In this document: positions 8,782-16,447 of the stretch, one piece after another
How positions within the stretch are numbered: position 1 is the stretch's first letter
Layout: the number at the start of each line of letters is the position of its first letter
Origin: Candidatus Terraquivivens tengchongensis
Lineage (GTDB): Archaea > Thermoproteota > Nitrososphaeria_A > Caldarchaeales > Wolframiiraptoraceae
Direction: 5' to 3'
Assembly (NCBI GenBank): GCA_023268355.1
Contig: JALNJK010000002.1
Location: forward strand, 186,001 to 250,000
Length of the DNA stretch: 64,000 bases
Translations under genes and position numbers: made by a program
Notes under the pieces: generated by a model
Told to the model about the DNA's origin: nothing
The model's input: the letters and a program-made list of their open reading frames with translations, nothing else
The model's database searches: none

Positions 8782-9747
8782 TTGGTCAGAACAGAAAAGG
8801 CTGGTAGCAAAAATTTGGCCTCACCGGCATGGACCGATCTACTTAAGTACGTGGAAACAGCAAGGGCAGAGATAGACAGGAAGCTCCTAGAGAAGATTAA
8901 TAACAGGAGCGATAGGATAGTTATAAAAAATGTACTATCCGGTGGGAAGAGATTAAGACCTGTGTTGCTTCTACTTGCTTACGATACCCTTGGGGGTAAA
9001 GATAGAGATGCGGCACTTGATGTTGCCTGTGCTTTAGAGCTTGCACATAACGCGAGCTTGATTCATGACGACATAATTGACGGTGATATCGAGAGAAGGG
9101 GTAAACCAGCGCTTTGGAGACAGATAGGGGTGGTGAATGCGATCATACAGGGGCACAGGATGATTAATCTTGCTTTTCAGACAGTACTCGACAAGGGAAT
9201 CGAACTTGCTAAGATATTCCTCAAGGCATGGAATGACGCCTCCGCAGGGGTTCTGGAAGAGATATTTTCAGGAGAGCCGTTCTCCAAGAAGCTTTATGCG
9301 AAGATAGTCAAAGAGAAGACTGCTTCACTTTTTGCGGCAGCGACCGAAAGTGCTGCGGTGCTCGCACATTCTGACGAGAAGGTAAGAGAGCTGATGAGGA
9401 AGTATGGTGAGATGGTTGGTATGGCGTATCAGCTTGCGGACGACTACGTCGAAATAGTGAAGGGCAGAAGAAACTTAAACTTTCCTATCTTCATACTTAG
9501 ACAACTCGAGGAGACAATAAAGCAACTTTATGTGGCAACGAAAACTGGAAACATTCGTGCGATTTCACCAAAAACTTTATTCAATGTAAAAAAAGTAGAC
9601 GGCATATTCTTAAAGGAGATCAGGGATTATGTAATGAGGGCAAAAGAAATAGCATCCAATCCAGCGATACCAGACTCCCGCTATAAAGTTATGTTAGCAG
9701 AGTTTCCAAAATACTGCGTCAATTCTATGCTAAATGAGTTAAGATAG
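8782..9747 (+). CDS. Divergent polyprenyl (GGPP-type) synthase
   Basis: A 321-residue all-helical trans-prenyltransferase homologue, expected to condense isopentenyl with allylic diphosphates for archaeal lipids. The first aspartate-rich motif DDIID (96-100) with downstream RRG, GGKRLRP (54-60) and EKTASLF are conserved. Deviations are that the GD(x)L element after the first motif reads GHRMI (124-128), the second aspartate motif is DDYVE (220-224), and the usual GK-T-LP stretch after it is missing. The TTG start at 8782 fits a TATA box at 8753-8764. It may be the lineage's real GGPP synthase or a less active paralogue. Confidence 0.75.
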   Translation: MVRTEKAGSKNLASPAWTDLLKYVETARAEIDRKLLEKINNRSDRIVIKNVLSGGKRLRPVLLLLAYDTLGGKDRDAALDVACALELAHNASLIHDDIIDGDIERRGKPALWRQIGVVNAIIQGHRMINLAFQTVLDKGIELAKIFLKAWNDASAGVLEEIFSGEPFSKKLYAKIVKEKTASLFAAATESAAVLAHSDEKVRELMRKYGEMVGMAYQLADDYVEIVKGRRNLNFPIFILRQLEETIKQLYVATKTGNIRAISPKTLFNVKKVDGIFLKEIRDYVMRAKEIASNPAIPDSRYKVMLAEFPKYCVNSMLNELR

Positions 9748-10200
9748 TTTTGTTCTCTTTTTAAAGAATCTCTTTTCTATCTCCTCTAGCTTTTTTATGT
9801 TCTCTTCCTCGGATGGGTCGAATGTTGTTGAGAACCATGCATCCAGTATATCTTTTGCTTTTTCCTCGGTCGTCTCGGAAAGACTCATCACCAAAATGTT
9901 GGGCTTGTTCCATTTTCGCGCACCCTTAGCAATTTCACTGCTGCTACACAGGGCTGCCCTTATGCCAGGAACCTTATTGGCCGCTATCGTTACGCCAGTA
10001 CCAGTCCAGCAGAATAATATTCCTTCGTCCACTTCTCCCTTCAGGATACTCTCAGCAACTTTAACGGCAACATCCGGCCATGAAGCTACGTTCCTAGCAA
10101 GGGCACCGCAAAGCTTGACAGTATGTCCCCTCTTTTTCAGCTCTTCAACGACAAAGTCTGTCAATTTAGTCCTTTCATCACTCCCTACAGCTATCCTCAT
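9739..10200 (-). CDS. RpiB/LacAB-like sugar phosphate isomerase, variant active site
   Basis: A 153-residue RpiB-fold protein. RpiB interconverts ribose 5- and ribulose 5-phosphate. The catalytic cysteine is present (Cys64 in ILFCWTGTG) together with AANKVPGIRAA. The usual SDHAG is SDERT (7-11), the loop after Cys has Trp instead of Gly, and the RxHN histidine site reads RKWN (95-98). Both histidines of the classical site are therefore gone. The ATG at 10200 is chosen over one 36 bases upstream because the protein then starts like the family. It overlaps the prenyl synthase end by nine bases. Confidence 0.7.
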   Translation of the reverse strand: MRIAVGSDERTKLTDFVVEELKKRGHTVKLCGALARNVASWPDVAVKVAESILKGEVDEGILFCWTGTGVTIAANKVPGIRAALCSSSEIAKGARKWNKPNILVMSLSETTEEKAKDILDAWFSTTFDPSEEENIKKLEEIEKRFFKKRTKLS

Positions 10201-10236
10201 ATCATATTTGAAAATCGAGCAAGCAATATTTAGCAT

Positions 10237-10584
10237 TTAATTAATTTTCTTAAGTAGTGCCTTTAACGTACCCGAGATCTTTCTAACATCCAAAGATATG
10301 CTCTCTCCTCCGACGTTATTGACCATGGCGATGGCCGCTACAAGAGTTCTAACCTGCTTCGAGTTACACCTTATCACGATACCATCTAAATCTTTTTGAA
10401 TCCTGACCAAGTATGGGTTAACGTCTGCATAACCCAACGTACCGACGAGATACTGAAGACTTGACAGTATAGCCTTCCATATTTCAGATTTATCAAGCTT
10501 AACATCTCTCGGAAAGTATCTCACGAAAACGTAGCGGTATTTAGCCTTCAGCAAGCCATACGCCCTCCTGTACCATCTTGCCAA
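10237..10584 (-). CDS. rnp2: RNase P protein component 2 (Pop5/Rpp14 family)
   Basis: A 115-residue Pop5-family protein of archaeal RNase P, which with Rpp30 forms a heterotetramer on the catalytic RNA that trims tRNA 5' leaders. Family signs are the KYRYVFVRYFP strand near the start and the central segment GIVIRCNSKQVRTLVAAIAMV. It begins with TTG and overlaps the Rpp30 gene by 44 bases, so the exact start is uncertain. The Rpp30-Pop5 order is a common archaeal arrangement. Confidence 0.85.
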   Translation of the reverse strand: MARWYRRAYGLLKAKYRYVFVRYFPRDVKLDKSEIWKAILSSLQYLVGTLGYADVNPYLVRIQKDLDGIVIRCNSKQVRTLVAAIAMVNNVGGESISLDVRKISGTLKALLKKIN

Positions 10585-11218
10585 GTAGCTTAGCTCTGTT
10601 TCTAAGCAGTATGTTTAATGGTATGGTTGAGAGCGCATCAAGCGAACGTTCAAAGTTAAGGCCAAGCACATTGACAATACACGAAACATCGAAAGGCCCC
10701 CTCTGCTCCACGGGGTTAGAGGCACATGAAGAAAATACGAGACTCAGGTCTTTCATATCGATTAAACGTACAATGCTCCTCATCTTCTGGAGCGCAACCC
10801 TATCAGAAATTGTGTCAATAAGTGTAAGCTCTATTGAGTTTCGTGTTACGGACAGCATGTGCCTATCGAAGCTCATGAAACCGTTTGGTCTAAATACGAC
10901 GGTGTCAACCCTTCCGTCCCTTAAGGCCACCAAGGCCGCATCCCTTGTTAGACAATACACAGTTAACACATCATAAGAGTGTCTGAACTTGGCTGCCGCC
11001 TTGAGTACATCGCCCCTTGTCTTAGCAGATACAACTGCTTTGCTGTAAATTTCTAAGCCATATTCCTTGGCACTACTCTTTAATTCTTCGAGCATAGGTT
11101 TAGGTGCCTCCACGACGAGCGTCGAGTATCCTAAATCAAATGCCCTCTTACACATCTCCTTCGCAACGTTGACATCAGGAGGTCTTATCCAAAAATCGAC
11201 GAACGTCCTCTTACCCAC
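10541..11218 (-). CDS. rnp3: RNase P protein component 3 (Rpp30)
   Basis: A 225-residue Rpp30 protein with the TIM-barrel-like fold of the PHP-related p30 family. It opens with KRTFVDFWIRPPD and carries LGYSTLVVEAP, AALVALRDGRVDTVVF and FSSCASNP segments typical of p30. It partners the overlapping Pop5 gene. The start is GTG at 11218, two bases after the end of the COG1325 gene, indicating one operon for RNA-processing proteins. Confidence 0.85.
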   Translation of the reverse strand: MGKRTFVDFWIRPPDVNVAKEMCKRAFDLGYSTLVVEAPKPMLEELKSSAKEYGLEIYSKAVVSAKTRGDVLKAAAKFRHSYDVLTVYCLTRDAALVALRDGRVDTVVFRPNGFMSFDRHMLSVTRNSIELTLIDTISDRVALQKMRSIVRLIDMKDLSLVFSSCASNPVEQRGPFDVSCIVNVLGLNFERSLDALSTIPLNILLRNRAKLLGKMVQEGVWLAEG

Positions 11219-11220
11219 AA

Positions 11221-11634
11221 TTATACACCCAGCTTATCCTTCAAAGCGTTTAAACTTCCAGCAATCCTGATCTCGAGCTTTATAGCATCGCTGTCTGAGA
11301 GCCTTAAGCTTCCGAGGTATGCACTTTGCTTATCAAGCCTTACGTAAAGTATACCTTCCTGCCCTTTTTCTTCGAACGCCTCAGAGACCAACGTGGACTT
11401 CTCGATAACGCTTAAACATTTCTCTAGTTTATCCAGCACTGCCTTGGCTTGGTCCTCGTCATTTAACTCTAAGGTTAACAGCACTATGGGGTCCCCATAA
11501 TGGCCGATCAGTTGTTCCCTCTTAAGCTTCCCCCTCTCTATACTGCCCAAAACATTCTCAAGAGCTTTTAGCACCTTCTTCTCGTCTTCAGTGGCATGAC
11601 ATATAACCCTGGCGGTTACGCCCAAAACCCTCAT
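11221..11634 (-). CDS. RNA-binding protein, COG1325 (exosome-associated) family
   Basis: A 137-residue protein matching the archaeal COG1325 family, small RNA-binding proteins often linked to the exosome and RNase P genes. The opening VTARVICHATEDEKKVLKALENVLG and the central GHYGDPIVLL segment are characteristic. The beta-alpha pattern suggests an RNA-binding fold. It leads the operon COG1325-rnp3-rnp2 and is divergent from rpl15e. The biochemical role of the family is not well established. Confidence 0.75.
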   Translation of the reverse strand: MRVLGVTARVICHATEDEKKVLKALENVLGSIERGKLKREQLIGHYGDPIVLLTLELNDEDQAKAVLDKLEKCLSVIEKSTLVSEAFEEKGQEGILYVRLDKQSAYLGSLRLSDSDAIKLEIRIAGSLNALKDKLGV

Positions 11635-11717
11635 AGCCAGACTATGTAAGGGTAGAAGCTGCTGATAAGCTTATTAAATGGAATCAGCACCAGACCTACA
11701 AACGGTTGAGTACAGGC

Positions 11718-12188
11718 ATGACGGGTCTGTACGCGCACCTTTCAAAACTTTGGAGAGAAAAGCCGGAAGAGCTAAAGCAACTCATGAGGAAGAGGCTGAT
11801 AGAGTGGCGTAAGCAGCCTGCTGTCGTAAGGGTCGATAAGCCCCTGAGACTCGATAGGGCAAGGAGCCTCGGTTACAGGGACAAGCAGGGCTACGTGGTC
11901 TTGAGGGTAAGGGTGAGGAAGGGCGGCTTCGCAAGAGCGAGGCCAAGGTCTGGTAGGAGACCGAAGGCTCTTGGTGTCGTTAAGCATAAGGTTAACGTAT
12001 CCATGAAAGAAGAGGCTATAAACAGAGCTAAGAAGAAGCATCCGAACCTATACCCGCTTGGAGCCTATTGGGTAGCAAGCGACGGCCTTTACAAGTGGTA
12101 CGAGGTTATAATGGTTGACCCCTACCACCCATCGGTCATATCCGACAGAAACCTATCCCTGCCAGCGAAGGTTAGACAGGAGCGCTAA
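11718..12188 (+). CDS. rpl15e: 50S ribosomal protein L15e
   Basis: An archaeal/eukaryotic L15e of 156 residues, a large-subunit protein that binds 23S rRNA. It is strongly basic, with GLYAHLSKLWREKP at the start, RVRVRKGGFARARPRSGRRPK in the middle and a YEVIMVDPYHPS segment near the end. The ATG at 11718 gives the typical start; a TTG 12 bases upstream is in frame. A TATA-like CTTATTAAA lies near 11670-11678. Confidence 0.96.
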   Translation: MTGLYAHLSKLWREKPEELKQLMRKRLIEWRKQPAVVRVDKPLRLDRARSLGYRDKQGYVVLRVRVRKGGFARARPRSGRRPKALGVVKHKVNVSMKEEAINRAKKKHPNLYPLGAYWVASDGLYKWYEVIMVDPYHPSVISDRNLSLPAKVRQER

Positions 12189-12208
12189 TCATAAGCCTTC
12201 AAAAACAT

Positions 12209-12217
12209 TTTTAAAGA
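12209..12217 (+). promoter_or_regulatory. TATA box for glycerate kinase-enolase operon
   Basis: TTTTAAAGA centred on 12213 predicts initiation near 12240, just before the ATG at 12246. The GTG at 12222 would lie upstream of the transcript start, so the shorter protein is preferred. Confidence 0.45.
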
Positions 12218-12245
12218 TATAGTGACAAGGTCAAAAGACATACGT

Positions 12246-13607
12246 ATGGCTCTTGTTAAGAACAAGCACGCATTACTTTCTCACGGTAATGTGGAAGGAA
12301 GAAAGATCGTACTGGATATAATTGAGTACACCCTTAAGTCTGTAGATGCTTACGATCTCGTTAGAGGGGTCGTTTTCGTTGAAGGCCAAACGCTAAGCAT
12401 CAACCGCCTAAAGTACGACCTTTCAAGGATTCGAAACATATACGTGGTGGGTGCTGGCAAGGGATCTGTGAGGATAGCTGAGGCTTTGGAAGACATCTTA
12501 GGTAACAGAATCAGCGCGGGAATAATAATCGAGAAGAGGGGACAGGGTCGTAAGCTCAGTATGATTAAGGTAGTTGAAGGGGGTCATCCGATACCGGACG
12601 GGGCAGGATTAGAGGCAGCGAAGGAAGTTGTTGAGATAGCAAAGCGCGCTCAGGATGGTGACCTGATAATCGCCTGCATAACGGGCGGCTGCTCTGCATT
12701 AATGCCCTTACCAGCCGAAGGCATAAGCTTGGACGATAAAAGGATAGTGACGGATTTACTACTAAAGTGTGGCGCTACTATAGATGAGATAAACGCCGTC
12801 AGAAACCACATTTCTGCCATAAAAGGTGGGAGACTCGCCATGTATGCCCATCCCGCTGAAATAGTCAACCTTGTACTCGTTGATGAAGTGGCAGGACTTC
12901 CATGGGGACCGATGGTCCCAGATCCAACAACATTCGTTGATGCTGTGCGTGTTCTCAAGAAGTACCGCCTTTGGGAAAAAGTCCCCGATTCTGTGAGGAG
13001 GCACCTCGAGATGGGACTGAGCGATCAACGTATGGAAACACCGAAGCCAGAAGACTTCGAGCGCTTAAAGGTTCATAATGTGGTGTTGGCAAGCATCGAG
13101 ATTGCATGCGAAGCCGCGAAAAAGAGGGCTGAGGAATTGGGGCTTAACTCCATGATACTATCCACGATGATGGAAGGTGAGAGCCGAGAGGTTGGCATAG
13201 TCTTGGCAAGCATTGCCAAAGAGGTAGAGAAGAAATGTAGACCGATCAAACCACCATGTGCACTCATTGCTGGGGGTGAAACAACGGTAACAATCACAGA
13301 CCATTGTGGTGAAGGAGGACCGAGCCAAGAACTCGCCTTAAGCTCCTCCCTTAAAATTCACAAAAGCAAGAAAATAGTCATCGCTTCAATAGACACTGAT
13401 GGTACAGACGGGCCGACAGATGTAGCTGGGGGGATTGTTGACGGCTACACGCTAGATAGGGCAAAGGAGAAAGGGATAGACGTTTATGAAAACTTAATGA
13501 AGCATGCATCATCCCGCGTACTAAAGGGGCTTGAGGATGTCATCATCACGGGTCCGACCGGAACGAACGTCGCGGACCTTAACGTTGTGGTGGTTGATGA
13601 GTTATGA
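12246..13607 (+). CDS. gck: Glycerate 2-kinase (GckA / MOFRL family)
   Basis: A 453-residue DUF4147-MOFRL glycerate kinase that makes 2-phosphoglycerate from glycerate and ATP. Visible features are the N-terminal VVGAGKGSVRIAEAL, GGHPIPD, the glycine-rich CITGGCSAL, and the C-terminal MOFRL domain with AGGETTVTI, GEGGPSQELAL and SIDTDGTDGPTD. Its last four bases (ATGA) are the first of the enolase gene, so the two are translationally coupled. Together they would carry glycerate to phosphoenolpyruvate, as in non-phosphorylative sugar degradation or serine/glyoxylate use. Confidence 0.9.
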   Translation: MALVKNKHALLSHGNVEGRKIVLDIIEYTLKSVDAYDLVRGVVFVEGQTLSINRLKYDLSRIRNIYVVGAGKGSVRIAEALEDILGNRISAGIIIEKRGQGRKLSMIKVVEGGHPIPDGAGLEAAKEVVEIAKRAQDGDLIIACITGGCSALMPLPAEGISLDDKRIVTDLLLKCGATIDEINAVRNHISAIKGGRLAMYAHPAEIVNLVLVDEVAGLPWGPMVPDPTTFVDAVRVLKKYRLWEKVPDSVRRHLEMGLSDQRMETPKPEDFERLKVHNVVLASIEIACEAAKKRAEELGLNSMILSTMMEGESREVGIVLASIAKEVEKKCRPIKPPCALIAGGETTVTITDHCGEGGPSQELALSSSLKIHKSKKIVIASIDTDGTDGPTDVAGGIVDGYTLDRAKEKGIDVYENLMKHASSRVLKGLEDVIITGPTGTNVADLNVVVVDEL

Positions 13608-14905
13608 GTCTGGATAGGTCAGAGGCCTTCAAAATAAAGGAGGTTAAGGCAAGGGAAATCCTTGACTGCAGAGGAGAACCAACGGTCGAAGTTGATGTAT
13701 TGACGTCAGGAGGTTTTCTGGGCCGGGCATCAGTTCCAAGCGGCCGGTCGACCGGTAAATACGAGGCCTTCGAGCTTAGGGACGGAGGACATAGGTATCT
13801 AGGAAAAGGGGTCCTTAAAGCGGTCAAAAACGTGAACGAAATAATAGCTCATGTGCTGAAGGGAAAGGACGTAAGAAATCAAAGGGAAATTGATGAACTA
13901 CTCATCGAGCTCGATGGAACCGAAAACAAATCAAAACTGGGGGCCAACGCAATAGTCGGTGTATCCCTTGCCGTGGCAAAGGCTGCTGCCGAAGCTCTAG
14001 GCGTCCCCCTTTATCGGTACATAGGTGGGCCTAACGCCTGCATACTTCCCGTTCCGTTCATGAATCTCATAAACGGCGGGAAGCTGGCAGCAACAGAGCT
14101 CGACTTTCAAGAGCACATAGTGGTGCCCGTTGGTGCCAAATCTTTCTCTGAAGCGATAAGGATGGGTACGGAGGTTTACTATAAGCTCGGAGAGGTTCTG
14201 GCTGAGAAATGGGGCAGGCATTCTTTGAACGTCGCTGACGAGGGCGGATATACGCCGCCTGGTATGAAGGACCCGAGGGAGGCACTCGACATTGAATTGA
14301 AAGTCATAGAAGAACTTGGATACAAAGACAAATTTGTACTTGGGCTTGACGTCGCTGCCAGCCACCTATACAACGAAAAGACAAAGAGGTATACGTTGAT
14401 GGGAAAAGAGATTAGTAGAGAGGCTCTTATGGATTTCTATGAGGAGCTAGTATCTGCTTATCCAGTCAAGTCTATCGAAGATCCGCTGGAGCAGGATGAT
14501 TTCGAAGGGTTTGCTGAGTTAACGAGGTCTCTCGGAATCCAGATAATAGGTGACGATTTATTCGTCACCAATATGAGGAGGCTGGAGAAGGGTATTATGA
14601 CAAAGGCTGCGAACGCTATGCTGCTAAAAGTTAACCAAGTCGGCTCACTCAGCGAAGCCTTGGATGCAGCACAGTTCGCTTTTAGGAACGGCTATGCTGT
14701 CCAGGTCTCTGAAAGATCTGGACAGACAGAGGACACATGGCTTGCTGACATAACCGTTGGATTGAACGCCGGACAGATAAAAACTGGTGCACCGTGCAGA
14801 AGCGAGAGAACTGCCCAATACAATCAGCTACTTAGGATAGAAGAAGAGCTTGGTAGGGCAGCAAAGTACGCAGGAATACAAGCACTCAAGGTTGGCGTGG
14901 TATAA
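13604..14905 (+). CDS. eno: Enolase homologue lacking two active-site histidines
   Basis: A 433-residue enolase-family protein (2-phosphoglycerate to phosphoenolpyruvate). Metal ligands and catalytic acids/bases match yeast numbering: Asp249 (D246), Glu292 (E295), Asp317/318 (D320 site), Glu170 (E168), Glu213 (E211), Lys342 (K345) and Lys393 (K396). Phosphate-binding Arg371/Ser372 and the SGRSTG loop are present. Two near-invariant histidines are replaced, with spacing preserved: Leu161 at the H159 site and Glu370 at the H373 site; RSGET also reads RSGQT. It overlaps glycerate kinase by four bases. It is either an enolase with an unusual site or a paralogue of changed function. Confidence 0.85.
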   Translation: MSLDRSEAFKIKEVKAREILDCRGEPTVEVDVLTSGGFLGRASVPSGRSTGKYEAFELRDGGHRYLGKGVLKAVKNVNEIIAHVLKGKDVRNQREIDELLIELDGTENKSKLGANAIVGVSLAVAKAAAEALGVPLYRYIGGPNACILPVPFMNLINGGKLAATELDFQEHIVVPVGAKSFSEAIRMGTEVYYKLGEVLAEKWGRHSLNVADEGGYTPPGMKDPREALDIELKVIEELGYKDKFVLGLDVAASHLYNEKTKRYTLMGKEISREALMDFYEELVSAYPVKSIEDPLEQDDFEGFAELTRSLGIQIIGDDLFVTNMRRLEKGIMTKAANAMLLKVNQVGSLSEALDAAQFAFRNGYAVQVSERSGQTEDTWLADITVGLNAGQIKTGAPCRSERTAQYNQLLRIEEELGRAAKYAGIQALKVGVV

Positions 14906-14907
14906 GG

Positions 14908-14918
14908 CTTTTATAATA
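14908..14918 (+). promoter_or_regulatory. TATA box for NAD kinase gene
   Basis: CTTTTATAATA begins immediately after the enolase stop and is centred about 25 bases before the ATG at 14938, predicting a leaderless transcript separate from the enolase operon. Confidence 0.5.
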
Positions 14919-14937
14919 AACGACTAAAAACCCATTA

Positions 14938-15957
14938 ATGACTGGAAGCCGGGTGCGGTCTTTGCTCTACGTTAGATTACCGGGTAGGTCTGAAAAGCTG
15001 GCCTCAGAGGTATGTTCAGCTATAGAGGCCTTTAATATGGAGTACAGGCCTCTGAAAAGTCTAGCTGATGCTGAGTACATGGATGGAGATATAGCGATCG
15101 TCGTAGGAACAGACAGCGACGTTCTAAAGGCTTTTCATGAACTCGGCTCAAGATGCGTACCCGTACTCGGAATATGCGAAACTGAGACCAGAGGATTCTT
15201 AACGGAGATCTCCATAAAGGATCTACCGCAAGCGCTCGAGAATCTACAAAAAAAGAGATACGTCATAGAAGAGAATGTGAGGCTTTCGGTCTCTGTGGAT
15301 GACAAAAATCTTCTGCCCGCGGTGAACGAGGCCGCAATCTTCCCCTCGAAGAGCGCCACTATAATGGAATACACTTTGACGGTTGATGATGAGATCGTGT
15401 GGAGGGATTATAGCGATGGTGTGATAATCTCGACACCTTTAGGCTCTAGCGCCTATGCGCTATCCGCTGGTGGGCCTATGGTCGTCCATAAGGCAAAGGT
15501 ATTCGTAATAGTGCCCGTTAACTCCTTAGATGTCACAAGGAGACCGTTGGTCATACCAGATGACTCCAAAGTCCTCATAAACGGCATACATTCGAGGGTG
15601 AGATGCGAGGTGGTCATAGACGGTACGATTAGACTTAAAGTTGATAACAGGATATGTATCAAGAAGCACGAGGTCCCAGCGCGGCTGGTTAGGCTCCCAG
15701 GCAGCTCCTACGTCTTGGAGAAGATGGTGAAAAAGGTACAGCTCGCCGAGGAGCTCTTAAAGATACCTCCAAGCGCAAAACTGATATTAAAGACGCTCGA
15801 GTACGAAGGGCCTCTTACACATAGGGAGCTAGTAAGGAAGACCATGCTACCCGACAGGACGATGAGGCAAGCCCTAGCGCTGCTAATAGGTAAGGGAATG
15901 GTAAAGAGGAAACCGCTTTTACGGGATGCGAGGCAGAAGCTCTATTATATAGCGTAG
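14938..15957 (+). CDS. nadK: NAD kinase with C-terminal winged helix
   Basis: A 339-residue protein. Residues 1 to about 262 are an NAD kinase domain (NAD + ATP to NADP): GFLTE (86-90), the NE pair (130-131) and STPLGSSAYALSAGGP (165-180) are conserved. The normally invariant GGDGT reads GTDSD (57-61), keeping the catalytic Asp but not the second Gly or Thr. Residues ~277-339 look like a winged helix (GPLTHRELVRKTMLPDRTMRQAL, then KGMVKRKP). The fusion could tie enzyme level to DNA binding, or the domain could be structural. The TATA box suggests its own promoter. Confidence 0.82.
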   Translation: MTGSRVRSLLYVRLPGRSEKLASEVCSAIEAFNMEYRPLKSLADAEYMDGDIAIVVGTDSDVLKAFHELGSRCVPVLGICETETRGFLTEISIKDLPQALENLQKKRYVIEENVRLSVSVDDKNLLPAVNEAAIFPSKSATIMEYTLTVDDEIVWRDYSDGVIISTPLGSSAYALSAGGPMVVHKAKVFVIVPVNSLDVTRRPLVIPDDSKVLINGIHSRVRCEVVIDGTIRLKVDNRICIKKHEVPARLVRLPGSSYVLEKMVKKVQLAEELLKIPPSAKLILKTLEYEGPLTHRELVRKTMLPDRTMRQALALLIGKGMVKRKPLLRDARQKLYYIA

Positions 15958-16036
15958 CCATGCTGTTAAAAGTTCTTAAACACATTTAAAAACAAGAAGT
16001 AAATCGGGTTATATGTCACGATTGGAGGTTTAGGTT

Positions 16037-16447
16037 GTGGCGACTAAGGAGCAGATAGCCAGGGCAATTGCAGAACTTCAGATAATAGAGCAGATAGTTA
16101 ACGAGTTTCAGCTAAGAATAGCGACGCTCGACGCAGCATTAAGGGAGCATGAAAGCGCAATATCTCTAATAGAAGAGATGAAGAAAGCAGAGGGCAATAT
16201 GGAGGTCCTGATACCAATAGGTGGTGGGAACTTTGTCCATGGTATTATAACATCTACCGATAAGATGGAAGTGAGTGTAGGCGCTGGTGTCGTTATTACC
16301 AAGTCCTTAGAGGAAGGTCATCAGATAATGCTAAAGAGAAAGGACAGTTTGATACGCATGAAGGAAGCATATCTACAAAAGCTTCAGGAACACATCAATA
16401 GAGCCGCAGAGCTGAGAAGGTTTTTGGAGAGTGTGAGGACCGAGTAA
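16037..16447 (+). CDS. pfdA: Prefoldin alpha subunit
   Basis: A 136-residue prefoldin alpha (GimC alpha): two long coiled-coil helices flanking a beta hairpin region with VLIPIGGGNFVHGII and EVSVGAGVVI. In the hexamer it hands unfolded proteins to the thermosome. The GTG start at 16037 has a Shine-Dalgarno GGAGG a few bases upstream. It overlaps ftsY by one base (TAATG). This prefoldin-FtsY pairing is common in archaea. Confidence 0.95.
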   Translation: MATKEQIARAIAELQIIEQIVNEFQLRIATLDAALREHESAISLIEEMKKAEGNMEVLIPIGGGNFVHGIITSTDKMEVSVGAGVVITKSLEEGHQIMLKRKDSLIRMKEAYLQKLQEHINRAAELRRFLESVRTE

